Assembly: GCA_002633005.1 (NCBI GenBank) | Contig: NMRA01001135.1 | Location: 1 to 50,761, forward strand | Direction of reading: 5' to 3' | Length of the DNA stretch: 50,761 nt | From: Phoronis australis | Lineage: Eukaryota; Phoronida; Phoronidae | Shown here: in pieces, positions 1 to 11,279 of the stretch | How positions within the stretch are numbered: the first letter of the stretch is position 1 | Layout of the letters: every line of letters begins with the position of its first letter | Notes under the pieces: model-generated | Told to the model about the DNA's origin: nothing | What the model saw: only the letters and a program-made list of their open reading frames with translations | Databases searched by the model: none | Translations under genes and position numbers: made by a program

Positions 1-602
1 GCAACTCAAGCTGAATAGTGTGCTCACATTTAATTTACACACGCGATCAAATGCATGCTTGCGACGATTTAGAACAAAGTAGTATAAAACATTAGTCTAG
101 CGTCAATCCTTGTCTGGGAAAGTTTGCGTTACATGTGTTCAAAGATACATGACTGTTGACCACGTTCTGACTCCATCTAAAGTCCAAACATGCAAAGATA
201 TACAGGACCAGTTATTGTAATGTAAATACCGCCACAGCGCAATCTCAAAAATCGACGGACACATTTTTTCAGTTGTCATTTTATGAATTGTGAATCCGAT
301 ACATGTTGAAAATGCATGACTTAAACCCATTTTTGACAACATGGTGTTTTCTGTGCGAAACAAATATCTAGAGCAATTGGTCGTCTTATCTGCGTACATG
401 AAAACTGTATTATACGAGATACTTGTTACTGATTTCTTGCAGATACATTGGCCATAAATGGCAACGTTTAACGTATGAGAAGAACTTTTAGATCTCAGGT
501 CGTCTTTCTGTTGGTGACGTTTTTTCCCGACGACAATGACTTAAGTGAGTTTTTTCAATCTTAGAAATTTTTGTGAAGAGCGCCAAGTTACAAAATACTC
601 AC

Positions 603-724
603 GCGTTGGCCAGCAGGAAATGGTATAAAAAACGGTTCTTCTTCCAGGCGACTCTTTACTTCCTTTACAAAGTCCGAATAACTTCCTTCTTCGCGTGGTT
701 CATATAGAGTAATATCTATGGTAC
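603..724 (-). CDS. Exon 5 of natriuretic peptide receptor-like gene (last one inside the window)
   Basis: Codes residues 297-336 after the split glycine: TIDITLYEPREEGSYSDFVK, then EVKSRLEEEPFFIPFPAGQR. The acceptor is CTTTTCTTCTTTTTGAG|GT and the donor CGC|GTGAGT (phase 0). In natriuretic peptide receptors the matching stretch is the 'Y.EP..PEY..F...' segment, so the domain order 1-5 is complete up to this point. Expected next are the 'G.LYDAVLLYA' helix, the juxtamembrane part, the membrane helix, and either a short tail (clearance-type receptor) or kinase-like and guanylate cyclase domains. I looked for the next exon in bases 1-590 on the minus strand and did not find it, so the gene very probably runs off the left edge. 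Confidence 0.8.
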
Positions 725-857
725 CTCAAAAAGAAGAAAAGTCCAAAATATCCTAATATTCGTGTGTAAGTGGAGAACTTGGTAGAGGACTTAACGCGAG
801 TGGTCAGTTTGCGAGAAAGGTCTTGTGACTATGTTCGAAAGTTTACCTTAAATAGAA

Positions 858-937
858 ATGTGCATCGTTTGGGGGGTAGTCGCTGTAAAGTAATTACATG
901 TGCATCATTTGGGGGGTAGTCGCTGTAAAGTAATTAC
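858..937. repeat. Two tandem 40-bp units
   Basis: Units 858-897 and 898-937 are identical except for one G/A difference (TGCATCGTTT versus TGCATCATTT). Each contains a run of six G. The duplication lies in intron 4 of the receptor gene. Confidence 0.95.
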
Positions 938-1008
938 GACGTTTTCCATTTCTTTTGTCACTTCCCTAGCTCAGAAAATTTCTGTATAGAATTTATCGGA
1001 TTACCTAC

Positions 1009-1191
1009 CCTCTAGAGCTTTTTTCGCGCGCTCGTCATTTCCATCATCTCCTTGCCACGTCGATGCACCCTTAAGTGTTGACACCGTCATCTCCGTTGTA
1101 AAAAACGCAAATTCCCCATTCATCATACCTAGTTCATCGGCGTGTAGCAGGAAATCTCTGACGTCACCAGAATAGCACAACAAGAAGAAGA
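1009..1191 (-). CDS. Exon 4 of natriuretic peptide receptor-like gene
   Basis: Codes residues 236-295. The acceptor is TGTTTCAG|TC and the donor GAGG|GTAGGT. The translation FFLLCYSGDVRDFLLHADEL followed by GMMNGEFAFF closely follows the natriuretic-receptor pattern 'hydrophobic strand-C-S/P...R.......A..LGM..G.YAFF'. The segment after it (STLKGASTWQGDD...AKKALEG) corresponds to the variable 'W...D....A..A' segment. 2 + 60x3 + 1 bases fit both neighbours: the last G plus GT of exon 5 gives glycine. An in-frame ATG upstream of the acceptor belongs to the intron. This is the most diagnostic exon for assigning the family. Confidence 0.88.
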
Positions 1192-2368
1192 CTGAAACAC
1201 GCAGCAACAGAAATGACGTCAACAGAATAACACAGCACGTAAACTGAAATACACGGTAACTTTAAATGATCCCAGCGCTTGGAATCTAACTTTGTACCCG
1301 AACTCGAATTTTCCAGTTTTAATCGAAATCTCGAGTTTTCACTTGAGTTTATTGTTCGAATCTAAATGTCGTCTATTGCAAATTTGAACTCATCTGTGTA
1401 AACCGAAACAAACTCCAAGCATGCAAAAATAGTCACTGTAATGGACGATTTCGAGTTCGATTCCAAGTACACAGAAGCAACACTATGACGCCTCGGAATA
1501 CACAGCCAAACGAAGACTGAAATACACGGCAGCAACAACATCAGTATAAAACATGAAAATTCTTTAAGAAATCACCGAAATCCTCGGCGATTCATTGTGA
1601 AAAAGGCGAAACTGGATATCGAGACTTGAAATCTGACTTTTTAAAGAAAAATGTGCTGGAACACATATTTTTCATACAACAAATAGCTGCCGATTAATGG
1701 CAAAATTTGCTCTCCATCTTTATGTAACTTTCAATCTTATATTCGGCTTAGAATTTTTAATGAAAATTTTCGGATTTCTGGACCCCAGTGATCATTAAAT
1801 TCTTATGAAGTGACTTGACTCTAAAATTGGCCAATCATACTGCATGGAATTCGAAAGTTAATCGAAATTTGGACCGCAGTTTGTGAGTAGAGCCTTGAGC
1901 CAAAGTTGCTGGTCATGGGTAAGTCAACAAAATGACCGCCGTAACTAGATGGTGATGAACTGATCATGACATTTAAACTGGTGCAAAGCTCATTAACATA
2001 AAAGACTGTATTTAATATGACACCTTTCGACCCAAGAATCTCATTTATTGTCTTATCTTGTCATTCCGTTCAATTTCTGAAACAAGCTCGGCTCACCGCG
2101 GTAGGCAAATATTGAATGACCTTCGTGCAGTTTGTTTATGTAACTGAAAAAACGCACGTTTAATAAGAATTATATGATTAGCTTAATCAATTCTTGAAAT
2201 TAATAACTGTTATACAAGCAGAGTTGTCCATCGGGTTCTATTGGCCAATCGAGATTACCCCTCCCCATTTGAAGGATTGTCGAGTTCAGAGCATGTACAA
2301 AATGTCAAAAGGTTACATAAAAGCAAAATCTAAATCTTCCAAACAAAAATGTACCAGTATAAGAATAC

Positions 2369-2498
2369 CTCTCACTCCTTGTCTTGTTTCGTTCAAAACT
2401 TCTAAATGAGTCTTTTTGAATGATGTAGAATGTTCTTCTTTTCTGGAGTCAAACATATTTACGTAAATTACCTCAATACCACGCTCCTCTAGGGCAAC
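2369..2498 (-). CDS. Exon 3 of natriuretic peptide receptor-like gene
   Basis: Short exon coding residues 192-234, beginning VALEERGIEVIYVNMF and ending NETRQGVR. The acceptor is TTCATTTCCAG|GTT and the donor AGAG|GTATTC, a weaker donor than the others. It enters in phase 0 from exon 2 and leaves one base, which with TC from exon 4 makes valine, giving GVRVFFLLCYSG across the junction. In the receptor family this is the helix and strand before the hydrophobic strand and 'C..P..VR' motif, so the position and order are as expected. It carries the fourth N-glycosylation sequon (NET). The exon is well below the size of a conspicuous open frame and was recognised by phase and family pattern. Confidence 0.8.
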
Positions 2499-3463
2499 CT
2501 GGAAATGAACGCTTAAATATTAAAATTAAATTAACAATAAGAATGAATTATCAGCGTGTCATACGTGATGTTGGCTAAATTAATCACGTGATCTACATGT
2601 ATGGTCAAGTACGAAATGACTTCTATCCCTGCCGGAGCGCAAACTCGGAGACTTAGAGGCAACTTGCACCAATGTGAGAGTGTGTAATATGAATGTGTTC
2701 TTATATGTCAGCGCTATGATATGGCATCAGCAAGAACTAGTAATCTCTTACAAGCGCACATACTACAAACATTAAATATAGTTTCCTTCCCTCTCGTCAG
2801 GTTCGCCCAATGTAGGCCCAATGTAGGTCCGTGCAAATTAATCTCCACCGTACTGTCAGCTTCCAAGCAATTTACCGAGTTTTCCTATCGAATTCTGTCG
2901 TTTTCATAGTTGAAGAGATTGGGTATACTATGAAGTAAATACACCTAGTTCCATTTATTTCTAGGTCTAGTAACTTTTCAACTGTCTACCATTTTAATCT
3001 CGCGCAAAAACTTTTTCAGTATGTCTTATTCGACGTCTTGACCAAACTACAGCCCCTACCATAACTGCGATGTGCAACCGCAATATGAAAACGTCAGTCT
3101 CCACTTAGTGCACAAAAACAGACAACACCAACACCAGGCATAACCAACAAATTAGTGGTACTTCTATGCTCATTTTAACGGACAGTGCGCAAATGTTCAC
3201 ATATTTACGCATGTTTAGTTCGCATAATGTTGCAATTGGCGCACATTAGCAGCCGTGCGTATTGATAATTCATGTGATTGTTTGATGCTCACTAATTAAC
3301 TTCTAATAATGCGCGCCACGATTTCTTAATAAACAGTGCGATATCTAAAAGTGTAAAGATGTTGAACTCAACTAAAGAACTCCTAATGCTCAATTCCAAT
3401 GCAAAACGACTTTTTCTTCCAATCAGCACTGAAGCAACCACGATAACAACTATGAGTTATTAC

Positions 3464-3717
3464 CTGCAAATATACAGCAGTGCGAGTCCACAAGGCTTCA
3501 ATTGAAGGCACGACAGCTACCCTCGTCCAGTTAAAGCGCTGAGTTAGAGCGTAGATGACATTCCTTAAGCCATAACTAGGAGGAAGTGTACGTGCAAAGG
3601 TGGGGAAAATCGACTTGTCGCTGAGACTCGGCGAAATACAGCCGAAGCTTATCATCGGTATCTTCCAGGCGCCCGCCAGGTGAGCCCCCGGCTCGCAAAT
3701 ACTGTCGCAAGCAGGCC
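3464..3717 (-). CDS. Exon 2 of natriuretic peptide receptor-like gene
   Basis: Codes residues 108-191 of the receptor ectodomain. The acceptor is TTTCAACAG|GG and the donor CAG|GTAATA; the exon has 2 + 84x3 bases, so it enters in phase with exon 1 and leaves in phase 0. The sequence starts GPACDSICEPGAHLAGAW, equivalent to the GPGC...A...W segment of natriuretic peptide receptors. It continues with KIPMISFGCISPSLSDK and FARTLPPSYGLRN, matching the family pattern of a 'P-hydrophobic' strand, a Ser-Asp turn and a 'F.RT.P' motif. FNWTRVAVV is the usual strand just before the second lobe and carries an N-glycosylation sequon. Frame disruption is absent. The longer open frame continuing past the donor is intronic. 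Confidence 0.88.
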
Positions 3718-6700
3718 CTGTTGAAAGTCACCAACTTTTTACATAGCTACATAACGCAGTAAGAAGTTGACTGATGTGTTTTAACGTGTATTGTCACACT
3801 CGACATATTTGCTGAGCTCCGGGAACAGCATGTGCCGCCGGGATGCGGTGACAAACTGTGCTGTGAACACCGGCAAAATGTTTTTATCTCCAAAGGAGTT
3901 TACCAGGATGTTTTAACACAGGGCCGATCCAGCGTCAGAAGGAAGCCCAAAATATTGTAAGAAAATCCAAAACGAGATTGGTGCAAGTTAAACGCCGGGG
4001 CAAAATTTTAGGACTGAGATGACTGGTGACGATTATAGTTACGCGTTTTGTTGATTTTACAAACTTGAAAACTGAAGACGTGTTTTACTCCCTCCATCCA
4101 ACTTTCGGTAAACCCCCTACTCGAAGTCTGGGCCCTCATTCCGACCCTCTGAATTATCAACTTCATCTACCGGCCGATTCCTTCGTCGAAGTTTGGTTTG
4201 CCACATGCCTTCACTGACTTCAGGCCTACCCGTATTATAGCGAGGGTTTCAATGCGACAACGTACATGTACAACTGTATACAAGTATTGCGCATCGGTCG
4301 ACCTATGTGTCGAGTATACATGTATTACGCAACATGGTACGCTGTTGAGAAAATTTGAGAATATCGATCTCTGAGGTGTTGCTAGACCTTTACGCAGATA
4401 TTTTCTGTCATTAAGTTAGAAAGGATGCCAAACACAGACCGATCATACTCTTCTGTTCAGCAATTTAAATTAATCAGTTGTATGTGGTGCACTGTATGTC
4501 TATCATGCAACTACGTAATTTGGGCATTTATCGTCTGAAGTCACCTCGAGGCGATTTTACTCGCCAGTAGTTGTAGCAGCTAGTATTCACTACATTATAG
4601 TCGCTGAAACTTCGTCAATCCCATGAGGCGATTGCAGACGCTGCAAGAAATAGTAGCGTTTTAGCAAATGAGGCTGTGCCTATTGTGTCGATCGTAGACA
4701 GGGTTCGGTTCCAGCTGAAAAAAAATTGACGACTAGTAGGCATAAGTCGCACATATAAACATCTTTCAATTTTTTTAATTTTATTTCTTGTCAAATTCAC
4801 CATGTCGTCCACCATTTCGAGCATTAACCGTTTAAACATGTGATTTCTTGTATTTGTTTTCATAGAAAGTCCAATTGTAACACACACACTTTAATAATTT
4901 CTGTAAATATCCAATAACCTGATGTTTCCACATCCCTGCCACATAAGACCTTGCAGTTGGTCAGTCATATTTTCGTTCGAGGAAGTACATAAACAATCTG
5001 AGTTGCGATAGCTCGTGTCCGTGATCACACGTAGCTTAGCGACGTTTGATAGCTACGCAATTACACGTCGTGAGTTCGGTCATTATTACTTTTTGGTGCC
5101 CATAAATCAATATACTGGCAGAATGTGAAAATTTAGTTTTTTGTTATATGACTACATCTACAATGCATAGAAAGAGACAGAGTATATTTTGGATTTCGAT
5201 CGCATGACTATCATTCATTCGGTAAAGCCAGCAAACATTTTTTACTCAAAACGTTGCGGAGAGATTTTAAGGAACCAGGTTCCAGGATATTCTTGGAATG
5301 GACATTGTATTTGAGATATATGTCCGTTTTGTAGTTAAGCAATCGCTTTTTTTAAGGCAAAACAATCGACAACCGTCATTTGGTTTTATCAATGCCATTA
5401 TTGAATTTGCCGTTTTGCTCGACCCACTTGGTAATCGGCCGATACCCATTTGATATTATGTACCCATTTGGTACTATGCTAACCTGTGCCACTTAGTATC
5501 CGATACTCAATTACACATTGGGTGTCATAAATGTGCGTGTTATCTCTTGTAATTAAGGAACCCATCTGGTTTGTGAAATATTCATTTGTAGAGATGTGAC
5601 CCTGAAATTGCCAATACAACCTAAAATACAAATTATTCTTGTTGTTTTATTTGTCCTCAATAATGGTCTTCTGATACTTACAGTGTATTAATGCCTGTGT
5701 ATGTAGGACAGGGCAGATAGAGTTCACGACCATTGAGTTTTGTCATATTTATGTTGTGGCGGGAGGGGGGATGTNATGTACAAGTAACAGTTCCGTGCTC
5801 GTAAAGGTCCGATCCAACTGAATTGAAGGATTAAATTAGAGTTGGTTGAAATCTGACTTTTGCTGAATTGGAGTGCACGTACCAATAGGGTACAGTAGCT
5901 TTGTACCAGCTAGACATTTCCCTTTTACTGCCACGGTGTGATTTTACTGCGTGATGGTGATATTTTGAAATAAATCAAAACTTTATCATTTGATATGGTT
6001 ACGGTATCTCAATGTTTTGTTTCTGTGTGAACATTTTTTGTTGCCCTTCTCCTTCTGGATGGCCAGTCAGATGGACTCAGTCTGCTTGTTATTGACAGAA
6101 AAAATCTGCGATTCCACACATCATGGTCGGATAACAGAGGACATTGATTGGTGTAAAAATAATATAGGTAAAAATTCATAATGCCAACGCCATTTTAAAA
6201 CTCTAGCTCTGCTTATATACATGTATTGGAGTTGTCGTGTTGTTTTACAACAGAGTCTTTGACACAACTGTTTGAAGTGTGAGACTATGTCGTTTCAAAC
6301 TGTACAAATTCCCAGTTCACCACGCCAAGATGAATTAGGTTCTAGCACAAGTAATACTTGATACTTAAAGAAAAGTTTAGTGCGTATCACTGAAGTAAAT
6401 TTCCTTAAGACTACTCGGCACACCTTCAAAGCGTTTTATTTTTTGAAAAAACATCTGCATATTGGTGTAATTATTATACCTTCGTATAACTTGAAGTGGA
6501 CAATTCTAATCACCTTTCGGGAAATTGGCTCTGTGCAAATGCATACTTCGACCTTCCGTCTTCCGCTGACTAAGCAATGGTGTTCACAGGCACACGCGGT
6601 TAGTCGACATATATGTGTGTCTTCAGTACCAACCAATACAAGGTGTTTTTGGCGTCAATAGTGCATTCTTCTTTTTTATTGAAATACTTGATATTAACAT

Positions 6701-8163
6701 ATCAGTTTCTGTAACTCTATCGTTTTGCAAAAGTTTGCTCCAAACTATTTTTCAAACTGGTCTATGCCCTCATTTCCGAATATGCAGTCATATACACAAT
6801 TGGTCAATCATTGTTGCATACAATGACACGACTTTACATGCACGCATACTGCTGTTTGTATGCTGATCAATTTCCATGGGTTTCTATCATTTTTTTCTAC
6901 TTAATTTTCAAGTGTTTCACACGAACGTTCGCATTAAATATTTTTGTTCGAATAAATCAAGTGGCGTCGGGTCAAGGAATTTTTTGGGAACGCAGTGATG
7001 CAATGGCGCGCCAGAGACCGGCCCCCTTTGACAGCTGATCGCCTTGTCGATTTATAATCAACTGAAAACAGGTGCTATACAATTATAACGACGAAAAAAG
7101 GTTCATCACGTTGCTGTATAATACCATTTTGTAAACTTTATACATTTCAATCCCAGGCCCTAGCAGCACTCCGTGAGAATTTCAGCCAAAGCATTAGGAA
7201 TTTTGTCTTTGCAATGGCTTATACGACCGTTTAAGCAATGTGTGGGCTTATATTACCAATATTTTAAAACCTCGTTAGTATATAAAATTTCGAATTTTAT
7301 TCTGAAAATTCCCCGGCTTCCATAAGGCCACCGTGCTTAGTGTTTACATATCGTTCATCCTCAATATCGCGGATCACGATTCAGGCGCTGTCTGGCTTGC
7401 GAGTGTAGTCGTGTCGTCTCTATGTATACGGCTCATTGGCTGAAACCCACGCAAAAGGTATGCATTGAAAGTCAACAATTTTGCCTTTGAAAACAAGCCT
7501 TTTATACAACACCGTGACACAGGTTTGTATTCGCTTTGTTTTTTATGTTTCACTGTTGTTTAAAAACTAATGTGACTACAGAATCCAAATAACGTAAAAA
7601 GGCTTAACAAACTTCTACAGGTGACGCAGTTGAGGTTAGCGAACAAGAAGGTAGAGATCGACTTACGAGGAGTTCTGCACTAATTCCCAAAAACTTTTTT
7701 AAACAGATTTCAAATCGCGATACCATAGCAGCGGTTAATATAAACGTAAGAACGGCCAATACAACATAATGGGGACCAGGAAAGCGTTCAGCAGACGAGA
7801 GACCTTAGCATGCTTTGAAAATCCGATGAATTCTTTTGTTAGCACAGTAAGGTCAGTTTAAACGCGAAGTACACTGTGAGTATGGACGAATAAAATTCTT
7901 ATTAATACAAACATTAAAAAGCACATGTTTTCTTAAAAACTTCGCAACTAAAGATTTTTTAACAAAAACTGCATCAGAAAATATTGAATGCAATTGCCGA
8001 AATGATAGCAACCTTTCTTAAAATATGTCCGGGCGTATATTTGGCTTCAATTGACGCTTTGGAAAGGTTGTTTTCCAAACATCCGCCAATGTGCCTATGT
8101 AGGGTTACTCATAACTATCAATTTAGAAATACAAAAGTTCGAATTCAATATCGCAATTCTCAC
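3718..8163 (-). other. Intron 1 of the receptor gene (4.4 kb)
   Basis: Bounded by the exon 1 donor G|GTGAGA and the exon 2 acceptor TTTCAACAG. It is by far the longest intron of the gene; introns 2-4 are about 1.0, 1.2 and 0.3 kb. A single N interrupts the sequence at 5775, next to a G run. The open frames within (for example 4615-4887, 5990-6181, 6380-7038) show no recognisable protein pattern and are treated as chance. Confidence 0.7.
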
Positions 8164-8482
8164 CAATAAAAGCATGCGTGATGTTTCTTTTCCATAAATC
8201 GACAATTTGGCGTAGTCCCACTCCTGGGTCACATTCGCTATCTCGCCAAGAGAACTTCACCGTGTGGTTATATTTTCTTAGCATAGTGAAGGATGGGTCG
8301 GTGTTAAGTCGGTCTACGGCAATGGAGGCTGCACTAGCCGACTTTTTACCAATTGGCCATCTTCCCGTGACGGGTATCAAGACTCCAACGTGAAAAGTTT
8401 CGCACTTGATGTGACAGCTTTGATCAGCGAGGATAACAAGAAGTATAGCAAGAAGACGGTGCCTAGCCATGAGCAGATCCAT
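8164..8482 (-). CDS. Exon 1 of natriuretic peptide receptor-like gene (signal peptide and start of ligand-binding domain)
   Basis: First coding exon of a type I membrane receptor; the encoded part would lie outside the cell. It codes residues 1-106. A hydrophobic leader (about residues 7-20, core LLAILLVILA) is followed by FHVGVLIPVTG, the typical first strand of ANF_receptor (periplasmic-binding-like) domains of natriuretic peptide receptors and receptor guanylate cyclases. Further matches are AVDRLN, the cysteine in SECDPG, and AFIG at the end. Sequons NHT and NIT are visible. The start could be the ATG at 8482 or the one at 8470; both leave a plausible signal peptide. The exon ends G|GTGAGA after one base of a glycine codon, which pairs exactly with exon 2 to give AFIGPACD. 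I infer the family from recognised motifs; the peptide ligand and any cyclase activity cannot be judged. Confidence 0.85.
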
Positions 8483-8866
8483 ACACTCTCACGTCACTGA
8501 AATGCGACTGGTCAGTGTTGAGAACAAGGTACCTTCCTGAAATTTAAACACGTTTCCTGATTCAAAGAAGGCGATAATTATATCCTGTAGTTACACTGTA
8601 TGCGTAGGAAATCATTGGGTGGCGTCATGGAATCTTGGAAATACTCCCAAACGGAATGTCATGTTTCAGTGTGTAATGCGAGTAGGACCCAGAGGAGGTC
8701 AATTAAAACAAAATACTAATCCACCAAGCTTTACTTGTAGATTTCCAGAAAAGATCTAATCCTTACTGCCGCCAGAGCATAAATTTACAATAAAATGCTA
8801 CAAACTTACGTTATATGTAAAAGACTTCGGAAAATCACTAAAATGTACTACTAATATCCTAATATT

Positions 8867-8935
8867 CAGGCACGTAGGAAGCGGGGGTGGGGCGGGGGGC
8901 ACATTCCCCCCAAAAATTTGCAGGCATCAGGGTTA
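8867..8935. repeat. G-rich/C-rich fragment resembling a hAT-type transposon end
   Basis: CAGGCACGTAGGAAGCGGGG followed by a G-run, then CCCCCCAAAAATTTGCAGG. Sequences of the form CAGGnnCGTAGGAAGsGGGG...CCCCCCAAAATTT are common at the ends of small nonautonomous DNA transposons in invertebrates. No second end or target duplication was found, so it is a fragment at best. Confidence 0.35.
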
Positions 8936-10121
8936 AATCGACATACACTGTATGCGTCGGGCAGGGGAAAGTCGAGAAAAGAAAGATTGCGAATACGAAT
9001 AAGAAATGAAATTCAAGAGAACATTCGACAACAATCGGTATCAGTCCATAGTTTATACTTTAAAGGCCCTGGCCAAGGTATTGCTGTTAGGCCAAGTCTC
9101 CGTTTTTGCAGCATAGTTCCTCTAAACGCTCTTGAAAACGTACACTTTTAAGTGATGATTAAAATCATTCATACATGTATTTCGAAAAATTGAGAAAATC
9201 GTAAATTCCACAGGGCAGTTTTGCAAAGCTATATTTTTCCAGAGGCCCCTCTGTGGCAAAACATAACGGAGGCAGCTGTCGCTCTATTTTTTCGTTTTTT
9301 GTAGGAATTTTTTGTAAGAAATTCGACTGTCGAATGGGGATACTCAAATTACATGTACTTGCAATCATATACAGAGATTTCAGTGTTTATTTGGAATTCA
9401 ACTTTAACTCGTGAACCGTTTTACTGCAGGTACTTCTGAAATTAGCAACAATACACCAAAATACGAATGTTCCGTCTCCTATAATAACCCGGTTATCCGT
9501 CAAAATTCTGCGAGCGTGCCTTCGGAAATTGCTTATAACATTTCGTTTTCACAAAAAATTCGTTGGCTTCTGATCTAGATGTTTTTGTATCCTACGAAAA
9601 TCAACAGATTCATAGATTAGTTTTGACAAGCTAATTTTGTAAGAATTGATGATGTTTCAGTGAACTTAGTTGCAAGTTGAAGTTGGAAAATTTTATAATC
9701 CAAACTCCAAATAGTAAAGTAACTTACTTTAGACGATTTTTGCCTGAAATAACTCTCAAAGACATTGATAAAATTGGGACGGTTCCCAAAATATACTCAC
9801 AATTCAAATGACAGTAAATTCATTGCTTTTTGACTTAGTTACGAGATTTGTCGTTTAAACTCACAAACAGGAGATCAAAGAGGAATCAAGTCTGTAAATT
9901 TAAGTAAACGTATTGCTCATGGGATCAATTGTTGGTTTCTAATTTACTCATGTTCACGTATTTACGAAAATCAAATGATTGATTGATGATTTTTTACAAT
10001 TAGAAGAGATTTTGTAAGAAATGACAATGCTTCACAGAATTTAGTTGCAGGCTGACATTGGGAAAAGTCAATCTATCATCAGATCCTCAAATAGCAAAGT
10101 ATAAGAAACGATTTTTGTCTA

Positions 10122-10179
10122 TCTGAAATAAGTCTGAAATAAGTCTGAAATAAGTCTGAAATAAGTCTGAAATAAGTCT
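10122..10179. repeat. Tandem repeat of 11-bp unit TCTGAAATAAG
   Basis: Five consecutive perfect units (10122-10176) followed by a partial TCT. A simple minisatellite in noncoding DNA. Confidence 0.97.
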
Positions 10180-10864
10180 ATACGATATTGATGAATGTCG
10201 GAAAGCTCTACAAAGTGCCCCCAAATATTCTCACAATTCCAAAGGACAATACATTGTTTATTGACTTTGGAACTAGAATGGTGGTTTAAATTCACAAACC
10301 GTAGACCGAAAATAACTCATTCCTCATTAACTTGGAATGGCTGTCTTTGCACTTCCTTGGTGTTTTTAGTTTCCAGTAGTATTGTGCAATGAATTTTTGT
10401 TTTTTAAAACTGAATCGTTTCCTTGCATTTCCCGTGCATACTACATAGACGGAGCACGTCATGACTGACGCATCCACGTTTAAAATAAGGTGCAACCATG
10501 CAATACGCAAGTGCAGAATCTTTAGTAATCCCGGGAACTGCATTTGATCTACATGTGTTGAAGTGTGTATATTTTGGGGCCCGCTTAATCATTTTTTCAG
10601 CGACCAAAAACTGCACTACCGGCCGTGACTTTGTTTCAGCAACGTGAATGACATCCGGGGTAAAGATTCTTGGTGTCACCCCTCATCCACTCAGCCCCGC
10701 CTTGGTTTAAGAATTCGGAAAGTCATATAGCGTGAAACACAAAACACAGAATTTATTTTGGTTTATACTGCAAATACTTCATGTACGTGTACAAGGCTCT
10801 AAATGCCCTGTAGCATTGTACCAATTAAATTGTGCACACAAGCAAACCTGTGGGCCTACAGACA

Positions 10865-11279
10865 CACTGCCAGGTTGCATGAAAATGTACGGTCCCAAAT
10901 AAGGAATCCACCAACAAGTTCCTTTTGCTAATTTGTTTCGTTCTTTCCTGAAAGATGTAATACTGTTTCTATCATTTATTATTATCTCCACTTTGTCTAA
11001 TAGTATAACTAAAAACTGAGACCTTATTCTATAAAATAATTAGGGACTTGGTCCTTAAATTAGGGGCGTTGAACAGATCCCTACCTATTTTCAATAATAT
11101 AGAGAATTCAACGTAGAGTTCACTCTCGATTTATATGACTAAACCAAACGTTCGTTGACTTAGCAACGAAGCTCAAACTTCAGAAAGGACAACCAGTGTT
11201 TCCAAAATTCCACCAATACGCAGTAGAGGGAACTTAGCTGAGCCTCTCTTTGGGGCGTCTTTCATGCAATCGAGCACAG
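10865..11279 (-). mobile_element. Terminal-inverted-repeat element, copy A (415 bp)
   Basis: The left end CACTGCCAGGTTGCATGAAA and the right end (reverse complement CTGTGCTCGATTGCATGAAA) form imperfect terminal inverted repeats that can be followed for about 50 bases, with words such as TTGCATGAAA and AAGTTCC shared. The interior, including ATTAGGGACTTGGTCCTTAA, is the reverse complement of the interior of the element at 14526-14965. No coding capacity is present, so this looks like a nonautonomous MITE. No clear target-site duplication was seen, so the exact ends are uncertain by a few bases. Confidence 0.7.

Larger units (their letters stand above)
8483..10864. other. Upstream flank of the receptor gene, no gene seen
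   Basis: The first hundred bases upstream of the receptor start would hold its 5' untranslated region and promoter, but I see no site convincing enough to call. The rest contains a G-rich transposon end, a short tandem repeat and AT-rich sequence. Open frames at 8918-9151, 9165-9368 and 10195-10679 have no recognisable coding pattern. Confidence 0.5.

Noticed and set aside
139-399. Minus-strand frame of 86 codons just downstream of receptor exon 5
   Set aside because: Tested as the next receptor exon. The translation does not fit the family's next segment and no phase-0 acceptor gives a sensible continuation.
5775-5775. Single N, checked for an allelic overlap like those at 29520 and 36151
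   Set aside because: No repeated sequence was found on the two sides within the window.
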